From Abyssisolibacter fermentans (GTDB taxonomy: Bacteria > Bacillota > Clostridia > Tissierellales > MCWD3), in contig NZ_LOHE01000071.1 in assembly GCF_001559865.1 (NCBI RefSeq), forward strand, positions 1 to 52,633: DNA of 52,633 bases, written 5' to 3'. Position 1 is the stretch's first letter. The number at the start of each line of letters is the position of its first letter. This document shows positions 10,001-18,100 of the stretch, piece after piece. The notes beneath the pieces are model-generated. The model was given only the letters and a program-made list of their open reading frames with translations. It was not told where the DNA came from and made no database searches. The translations under genes and the position numbers were made by a program.

Positions 10001-11462
10001 AATTAGCTATTTTATTAGATTTACCATTCAATCCTTTATATGTTAAAAAATCTTTATTATGAATAACAGCTTTGCTTTGAGCTGTCTTATTTACTTGTTC
10101 TTCAAATAGTCTAATGATTGATTTATCTTTTGGATATACAGAGCTAGTTTGATTTTTCAAAATACTCGCGATTTCTTCTTTTTTTAATAACTGAATATCT
10201 TTGATTAAAATATTATTAGTCAATTGACTTAATATATTAGTAAGCATATTCTGAATTCTGATTATTCTTTCATTCGTGTAATCACATTTTTTATAATCAA
10301 AGCATAATATAATTTTGCTATCTGTAGATTCCTTTATTAACAACTGTAAAGAATATGTTTGATATCCACTATAGAACTCTTTCATTTCTGTCTTGAAATC
10401 GTCTATATAATCATTATCTGTTGTATTATAATAATTTAAGCTTAAATTAAATAATCCATCAAAACCACGTTTGACTATATTATTATCACTCATCATCAAA
10501 TCATAAGGATATTTTTGATTTCTAAAATGTTTTCTTATTTCTTTTCTAATTTTTTGTAAATATTCATTAAATGTAATATTAGCTTCAACCCTAAACCTAA
10601 AAGGCATAGTACTAACAAACATACCTATTGTTTTTTTATCCTTTGCTCCTGATCTATTTAGTATAGGCATACCTATCGTTATATTTTCTTTATTTGTAGT
10701 TTTATAAAAATATATACCAATTAATGCTGTAAATAATTCAAACATAGACCACTTATCATCAATAAATTCTTTTAATTTTAATTCTTCAACATTATTTAGT
10801 TTGAAAATCTGTCTATTTCCTTTAATATCAGAAGATCTTATTTGCATAAAATCTTCTGATATATTTTGTACATTTTGAAGCCAGAATTCCTTATTTTTCT
10901 TAAATTTATCACTATCTTTATAACTTTTCTCTTTATCTATATAATCTAAATACGAATAGAAATCTTCTTTTATTTCTCTGTTATTTTTAAGACAGTCATA
11001 TATTCTGCATATTTGTTTTCTTATAATCGAATATATTGTCCATCCGTCAGATATTATATGATGTAGTTTAGCTAATACACCCATTTTATCATCACTAATT
11101 TTATATATAGCAAAATAGTAAAGCGGTTCTTCTGTAAATTTAAAGGTCTTGTTAAAAATATTTTCTACCCATTCAATATAATTTTTTTCAGGATCTATAT
11201 CCTTGCTAAAATCAAAAAATTCTATATTTTCTTCTTGATACGAGACAAAATATTGCATGGGTTGTCCATTTATTTCGCAAAACCTTAATCTTAAAGCATC
11301 ATTATTATGAATAATAATGTTAATAGTTTTCTTTAATAAATTCAAATCGATTTTCCCATGTATTTTCAAACATCCACCAATATTGTTTAACGGATATCTA
11401 TCATACAGTTTTTGAGTATACCATATCCTCTTTTGAGGATGTGTTAATTCATACAAATCCAT
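7041..11462 (-). CDS. NRPS starter module, Cstarter-A(Asn)-T-E
   Basis: 1473 aa, one module. The C domain (1-440) opens YELTHPQKRIWYTQKLY like the lipo-initiating C domains of surfactin SrfAA and fengycin synthetases, with HHIISDG at 134-140. These domains acylate the first amino acid with a fatty acyl-CoA. The A domain (~450-945) has TSGTTGRPKG and the selectivity residues D-L-T-K-I-G-E-V-G-K, identical to the published Asn code. The T domain has YLGGDSIKA (~960). The epimerase (~1035-1440) has HHLSVDG, EGHGRE and NYLGDF. The C-terminus FTPSDFDSVDISQDDLDIL fits a COM donor helix that would dock on the 3580-aa synthetase. Predicted product: N-acyl-D-Asn on the carrier. Although encoded third, it should act first. 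Ribosome site AGAGGTGA; it starts 10 nt after the type II thioesterase gene. Confidence 0.93.
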   Translation of the reverse strand: MDLYELTHPQKRIWYTQKLYDRYPLNNIGGCLKIHGKIDLNLLKKTINIIIHNNDALRLRFCEINGQPMQYFVSYQEENIEFFDFSKDIDPEKNYIEWVENIFNKTFKFTEEPLYYFAIYKISDDKMGVLAKLHHIISDGWTIYSIIRKQICRIYDCLKNNREIKEDFYSYLDYIDKEKSYKDSDKFKKNKEFWLQNVQNISEDFMQIRSSDIKGNRQIFKLNNVEELKLKEFIDDKWSMFELFTALIGIYFYKTTNKENITIGMPILNRSGAKDKKTIGMFVSTMPFRFRVEANITFNEYLQKIRKEIRKHFRNQKYPYDLMMSDNNIVKRGFDGLFNLSLNYYNTTDNDYIDDFKTEMKEFYSGYQTYSLQLLIKESTDSKIILCFDYKKCDYTNERIIRIQNMLTNILSQLTNNILIKDIQLLKKEEIASILKNQTSSVYPKDKSIIRLFEEQVNKTAQSKAVIHNKDFLTYKGLNGKSNKIANYLKEIGIEKGDIIAVMGKHSPEIIAAILGILKTGGVYLPIDIEYPRERINYMLNDSNASIMLSNMGEELNFDIKTLNINDILERQNQVENFESTAKPDDLAYIIYTSGTTGRPKGVMINHRSLVNYICASVKNYTQRGKDEVFAFYSSIAFDLTITSIFTPLISGNAIAVYDDDGSEFVLEKILKDNIVTVIKLTPSHLSIIKDIFVTNTSIKRMIVGGEALKTNLANDIYNKFDGRIDIYNEYGPTEATVGCMIYKYDINHDKEVSVPIGRPIENVKIYILSRDLNLVPSGVIGELYISGDCLSIGYLNKAEITEERFISNPFSDNSLMYKTGDLAKRLEDNNIIYSGRTDNQVKLRGFRIELEEIEQCLMENEKVKQAVAIVKNNSIYAYVVCSDFDEKELKQWVAKYVPNYMIPSFINNIDHIPLTVNGKLDKDALPQINKDKVDFVNCSNETEKALVEVMKEVLRIDAISMEDNYFYLGGDSIKAIQISSRLRDRGYHIKPKDILSNELIKEIALSISLEDSKPKAKQGLIDGVIKKTPIMKWFFDNKFENANYYNQSITIELKEVVNYEDIKTVIKTLIKKHDSFRINYDRNKDELFYNNNVLDENNVYYYDLTNDSYDVQKEKIKYLSDRLKSNFDIENGLLLKTGFFNLGDRQIILFTAHHLSVDGVSFRIFLEDFFKSLKQLSSGLEIELSPKTHSYKKWANELMVYKNTDFKEQLPYWSMVHNCDFEYPVDFNKGQALINNSIAINKVINKDKTKELLDRMNAIYGMSLSEVLISSLALTLSDMTDENDIILELEGHGREDINPSIDTSRTIGWFTTIFPAYFTINLGSVSDKIKSLKEQIRNIPNNGFDYSIEKYLNNRFNDDVKKYIRLNYLGDFDSVINEYFALSDSGIDIGEDNELTSLMDINIMKINEQINISILFSRNNFEIETVQKILDCFVNKLDEIVKSCENKEGREFTPSDFDSVDISQDDLDILFM

Positions 11463-11472
11463 TTAATCACCT

Positions 11473-12189
11473 CTAGTTAGCATTTTTCATCAAATAATTT
11501 TTACTTAGTAATGAGTTTACTACCGACACAGTATCTTTAGCATTTTCATTGATAAAAAAATGATCTCCTTTTATTTTAAAAGCCTTAAATGAGTTATTTG
11601 TATACTCTTTCCAAAGCATGATTTCACTATTATTTATTTTTTCATCACTACCATAAAGAGCTGCGAGTTTACAATTAAGTTTACTTTTTCTAGTGTACTT
11701 ATACTCCTCAACAACTTTAAAATCATTTCTTAATATAGGTAAAAACAACTCCGTCAATTCTTTATTTTGAAAAAATTCTTTAGGTGTTCCGCCTTTGCTA
11801 CTAATTTCTCTTTTGAACTGGTCATCTGATAAATGAGATATGTATTCCATATCAATAGATAATGGTGGTTTTCTGCCTGAAACTATTAAATATTCAGGAT
11901 TAATCATATCTTTTGAAGCTATATAATGTGCCAATTCATGAGCTATTATACTTCCCATGCTGTGCCCGAATAAAGCATAATTACAAGTAGTCATATGCTT
12001 AATTCTATGAAACATATCTTCAACGATATCTCCTATATTGTCACAAAGTTCTTCATCAAATCTATAACCTCTACCCGCTAATTCTACTGGCACAAGTTCT
12101 ATATTGTCATCTATATATTTCATCCACTTCTTATATACTACTGATGAACCTCCTGCATATGGAAAACAAAATAATTTAATTTTATTCAT
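11473..12189 (-). CDS. Type II (editing) thioesterase
   Basis: 238-aa alpha/beta hydrolase of the SrfD/GrsT family that removes wrong acyl groups from carrier domains. Motifs: FCFPYAGGSS (residues 7-16), the nucleophile elbow G-H-S77-M-G, an acid around LYGSDEKINN, and the catalytic His in IKGDHFFI near the C-terminus. The frame is open to 12198, but the ATG at 12189 is preferred: AGAAGGA then lies about 8 nt upstream, and the start overlaps the end of the preceding NRPS gene as ATGAATAA (8-nt overlap), indicating translational coupling. It lies between the terminal and the starter synthetase genes. Confidence 0.95.
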   Translation of the reverse strand: MNKIKLFCFPYAGGSSVVYKKWMKYIDDNIELVPVELAGRGYRFDEELCDNIGDIVEDMFHRIKHMTTCNYALFGHSMGSIIAHELAHYIASKDMINPEYLIVSGRKPPLSIDMEYISHLSDDQFKREISSKGGTPKEFFQNKELTELFLPILRNDFKVVEEYKYTRKSKLNCKLAALYGSDEKINNSEIMLWKEYTNNSFKAFKIKGDHFFINENAKDTVSVVNSLLSKNYLMKNAN

Positions 12190-15100
12190 GGTTTTCATCC
12201 TTCTTTCTATTAAGTATACTTTCTATAATCTCTGCATTTCTATTATTTATCATTTCATTATGAGTTCCAAATCCTTTATAAACCCTATAGCTACCTTTAG
12301 ACGCATCCTTCCAGCCATTTACTTTTACATCTATCTCACTAGCATCCTCAGCGGTTATTAAATGAATATCTGAATTTAATACACCTGTATCTAGCATATT
12401 AATACTATATTCGTAATAAGTTTTAGCTTTTACAACAATTTCATCTTTAAACAGTGTATATCTTGTATCTTTTTCTATGCTGACAGCTAAATCATCTGCA
12501 TATTCTTGCACTCCTAGTTTTAACTTTTCAGGCTTTTCAAGCTGTCTATAGCCATCTAATATAATTAAATCTTTAACTACATCTCCACATTTTTCGAGCT
12601 TCTTGGCAACTTTAAATGCTAAACGACCTCCTACACAGTAACCCATTAATGTATATGGCCCCTGAGGCTTTATTTCTTTTATAGCTGCTATATACTTCTC
12701 TATTCTATCTTCTGATTCTATAAAATTAAAAGCGTATAAACTATAGTTATTCAGCACTTCAGAAAAATCATTAAATATCAATCCATATCCCGTTACAGGA
12801 GGAAAACAGAATATATTTTCTTCATTATTATCGTTAAATAATATATATGGAGCATTTGAATCTTCTTTAAATTTAGTTACTAAGTATTCAGAAAGCTCTT
12901 TTACTTTTATATTTTTTAATATCTGAGCAAGTGAAATTTCTATCTGAAACTCTTTATTTATTAACGATGCAAGCTCTACTAATTTCATAGAATTTCCACC
13001 TAAATCAAAGAAACTATCATTTATTGATATTTTCCTATCAGTCTTTAACACCTTCTTCCACAACTTAACTATCGTTTCCTCAACAACATTTCTCGGCTCT
13101 TCATAACTAGCTCCAATAGGTATACTTTCAAATTCTTGCGGTAAAATTTTTCTGTCAATTTTACCATTTAATGTAATTGGCATTTTATCAAGACTAACAA
13201 AATATGATGGTATCATGTATTCAGGTAATTTCTTATCTAAATAATTTCTAATTTCTTTTACTGTCAATTCTTTACTACATGTCATATAGGCACATAAGTA
13301 TTTGTTTCCTTCTTCATCATCTCTTGATATAACTACAGCCTCGTTTATGCTTTCATAACCCAGTAGTTGGCATTCTATATCACTTAGTTCTACTCTATAA
13401 CCTCTAATCTTTAATTGAAAATCACTCCTTCCGATAAACTCTATCGTCCCATCAGATAGCCATCTTCCTATATCTCCCGTTTTATACATCCTACTGCCTT
13501 TACTAAAAGGATTATCAATGAATTTACTATTTGTTAAATTTATGTTGTTAAAATACCCTCTGGCTATACCCTTACCTGAAATATATATTTCACCTGCAAC
13601 CCCTACAGGCATTAGGTTTAAATCATCATCCAAAATATATACTTCATAATTTGCAAGTGGCTTACCAATCGGTATATTAGATTTTTCAGTCTCATCACAT
13701 TCATAACAAGTAGTACAAACTGTAGCTTCTGTAGGACCGTACATGTTGTAAACTTTTGAATACTTGATTATATTTGAAAAATAATCTCTTTTTAATACAT
13801 CACTACTACTTAAGAATGTATGCACACACTTTATAGGCGCTAGATTATTAAATTGGCTAAGTATTAAAGGTGAACAACTTAATATTGATACATTGTTTTT
13901 AATTACCAATTCCCTAAGTTTTTTAACATCCTTAACACATCTGTTCGGAGGAAGAACAATTTTACCACCTATAAAAAGCATTGAATACACTTCTTCAACA
14001 AATCCGTCAAATGTAAATGAAGCTTGCTGCAGAGTAGCATCATCTTTATTTAGCTCAAATTTCTCATTAAATACACGTACATAATTGATAACATTTCTAT
14101 GCTCAGTAACTATACCTTTTGGATTGCCTGTAGTACCTGAGGTATAAATAATATAAGCAGGTGCAGAAGCTGATACATTAATGTTTAAGTTAGCTTTGTC
14201 TCCAGTATATTTATATTCATCTAAATTAATAATTCTTTGCTTCATATCAATTTTGCTGTTTGACTTCTTATCAGTCAGTAAAACACTAATTTCTGCATCA
14301 TTTATCATGTACTTAATTCTATCCTGCGGATAATTAGTATCAATAGGAAGATAAGTCCCACCAGCTTTTAATACTGCAAGTACACTTATAATCATATTAG
14401 GTGATCTCTCTAACATTATCCCTACGATACTTCCTGTTTTTGCTCCAAAGTCTATTAAATATCTTGCTAATTGATTAGCTTTGTCATTTAGCTCTTTATA
14501 AGTCATACTATCGTTTTCATAAACTACAGCAGTGTTATTAGGATAAACACTTACTTGTCTTTCAAATATTTGATGCAGTGTTAAACTTTCATCAAATATA
14601 GCTTTTTTATTGAAGTTTAGTATTCTTACTTTTTCAGATGTATCTAATATGTCTATATCTTTTATCTTAATATGAGGTTCATCAGCTATAATATTAAGTA
14701 TTTTTACAAAATGATCACTCATTTGTTTTATTGTTTCTTCTTTAAACAGCTGCGTTCTGTACTGCATATTAAAATAAATACCTTCATCTTCTATTGCATC
14801 TAAACTTATGTCAAATTTTGCTATCTTGTTTTTAAAGTCAATAACTTCTACCTCGAGACCTTCTAACTCAATATTGTTAATATCCATGTTTTGAAGCGTA
14901 AACATAGTGTCAAATAACATATTTCTATTCATTTCTCTGTCTATGTTGAGTTTTTCTACTAAATCTTCAAATTGATAATCTTGGTTTTTGAAACCATCTA
15001 GCGCATTTTGTTTAACTTGTACTAAAAATTCTTCAAATGTCTTGTTTCCATTTAGTTGATTTCTCAAAGTCAATGTATTTACAAACATACCTATGATATT

Positions 15101-18100
15101 TTGTACCTTCACATTTTGTCTACCTGAAATAGGAGAACCTACTATAATATCATTTTGGTGCGTATATTTTTGTAATAGTACGTTATATGCTGAAAGAAGC
15201 ACCATATATAAAGTAGCATTATACTCACCTGCTAACTTCAACAGTTTTTCTTTAACTTCTTTTTCAACCCTAAATATAAAGCTATCTCCAGCATTATTTA
15301 AAATATCAGGTCTTTGATAATCTGTTTGTAAATCAAGCTTAGGTATATCATCTTTATATACACTAAGCCAATATTCTTCCTGCTCTCTTAAAGCTTCCGA
15401 TTCTAATAATTTGTTTTGCCATACAGCAAAATCTTTGTATTGATTCTCTACAGTTTCAAGCTTTTCGCCATTATAAAGCTTAGTAAATTCAGATATCAAA
15501 ATCCCTAGAGACACACCATCTGAAATAATATGGTGCATATCCATCATTAATAAATGTGATGACTCATCAATCTTTGCAATTTCTATTCTAAATAACGGTA
15601 CTCTGCCTAAATCAAAAGGCTTTACAAAATTATTTATTAAAGTATCTTGTTTTAATTGATTATCTGTATATTTAATTTTAAATTCAATATCATCATTTAT
15701 AACTTGAACAGGTTTACCGTCAGCTATCTTAAAGCTGGTTCTTAAACTCTCATGTCTTTTTACAATTTTATTAAATACTTTTTCTAATTTATCTATATCT
15801 AAGTTTCCATCTATTTTTAAAGCAAATGGCATATTATAAGCAATTGACTCTTCATGATATTTATTTAATATATACATTCTATACTGAGCAGATGAAAGCG
15901 GATAATAAGCTCTTTTTTCTGTTTTTTCTAATAGGTTATATACACCTTTTTCAGTATTATCAAGGTATCTAGCCATAGCTTTTAGTGAAGGTGCTTTGAA
16001 TATTTCTTGAAGTGGAAGCTCAACACCAAAGCTTTCATATACCTTAGCTGATAGCGCTATAGCTCTTAATGAATGTCCGCCAAGCTTAAAGAAATCATCA
16101 TGTATGCTAATCAAACTCTTAGTTTTTAAAACCTCCTGCCAAATCTGGGCAAGTCGTTTTTCAGTATCACTACTTGGAGCTGTATAATCACTATTCTCAA
16201 CAATCACAGCAGTAGGTTCAGGAAGTTTTCTTTTATCAACTTTACCATTTTTGTTAATAGGTATTTTATCAAGCTCTACAAAACAAGAAGGAATCATGTA
16301 CTCAGGTAGTTTTTGCTGTAAATAATCTCTCATCTGTGCAGTGCTTATTTCTTCTTTTTTGACTATATATGCACATAAATACTTGTCCATGTCCTGTTCT
16401 TGCTTAGCAATTACTACAGCTTGATCTATTTTGCTATTGCTCTCAAGCTTACTCTCTATCTCTCCTAATTCAATCCTAAAACCTCGTATTTTTACCTGAT
16501 TATCAATCCTGCCTAAATATTCAATGTTACCATCAGGCATCCATCTTGATAAATCACCTGTTCTATACATTCTCTGTTCATTATTAAAAGGATTCATGAC
16601 AAATTTCTTTTTCATTAACTTATCACTGTTAATATAACCCTGACTTAAGAAATCACAAGCCATACAAAGCTCACCAGGAACACCAATAGGCTGAATCGAG
16701 TCATATTTATCAAGTATATATATATCATTATTAGCTATTGGCTTACCTATGTTAGGTATGCTTGGTATGGTCTTTGTATAGTCAATTGTATAAGTAGTTA
16801 TAACATGTGTTTCACTAGGGCCATAATGATTGTGTATATATATTTTTTTATCACGTAGTATTTTCTTAAGATTATCAGGTATTAACAGTTGTTCACCCGC
16901 TACTATAATATGATTTATACTCTCAGGAAGCTTTCCTGCATATTTATCATAATTTGAAAGCAGTCTAAAATATGCAGTTGGCAGTATCATTGTTTCTATC
17001 CTATTTATATTTAAAAATTCAAGGAATTGATCTATGTCATGTTTAACAGTATCATTGACTACATAAAGTGCTCCCCCATTTAAAAGCGTTGAACATATTT
17101 CTTGATAACAAGCATCAAAGCTTAATGCAGCAAAATGTGTCACTCTTTTCTTGCAGAACTCTAAATTTGTGTACTTGTTTTGATGATGTACCAAATTTAC
17201 TATAGTTCTGTGATTTACTATTACTCCCTTTGGAAGTCCTGTTGTACCCGACGTATATATCAAATAAAAAATATCTAGTGCGTTACTAGGTACATTTAGA
17301 TTACATGCTTCATAATCATCTGTTTTTATATCATTTATATTTATGACATCTATATTTTTAATATTAAATTTATCTTTATTCTCATTGTTTGTTAATAAAA
17401 CCTTAACCTCTGCATCCTCAATCATGTAATCAAGTCTGCTTTGAGGTAGTTTAGAGTCAAGTATAAGTATTCCTCCACCTGCTTTTAACGTTCCCAAAAC
17501 TCCTACTATCCCATCAATAGAACGATTTATTATCAGACCAACAATATTATTTGTTTTAACTCCTTTTCCTCTTAATGCTCTTGCCAATCTGTTTGCTCTT
17601 TCATTTAACTCACCGTAAGTCACTTCTACATCATCTTCTACTATAGCAATATCATTAGGTGTTTTTTCTACCTGTTTTTTAAATAACTCATGAATTGTTT
17701 CAGTACAGAATTCATCATGCTCTTTATTAAAAATTTTTATTGTGTCAATTTCATTATCAGTTGTAATAACTAAATCTTTTAATCTTTTGTTTGGATATTT
17801 AGTGATATCATCAAGCAAATTAAGAAAATGCTTTAGAAATCTCTCTATTGTTTCATGTTTAAATAGTTTGTTGCAGTATTGTAGAATACAGTGAAGCTGT
17901 CCGTTCGCTTCTACAGCATTAAACAATAAGTCAAACTTTGAAATAATATTTTTAAACTTGTATGGCGATATGTTAAGTCCATCTAATAGTAACTCTGACT
18001 GCTCCATGTTTTGTAAAACAAACATTGTATCAAACAGTGGATTTCTACTAGTATTTCTTTTTAAATCCAATTTATCAACAATTTCATCAAATTGAAAATC

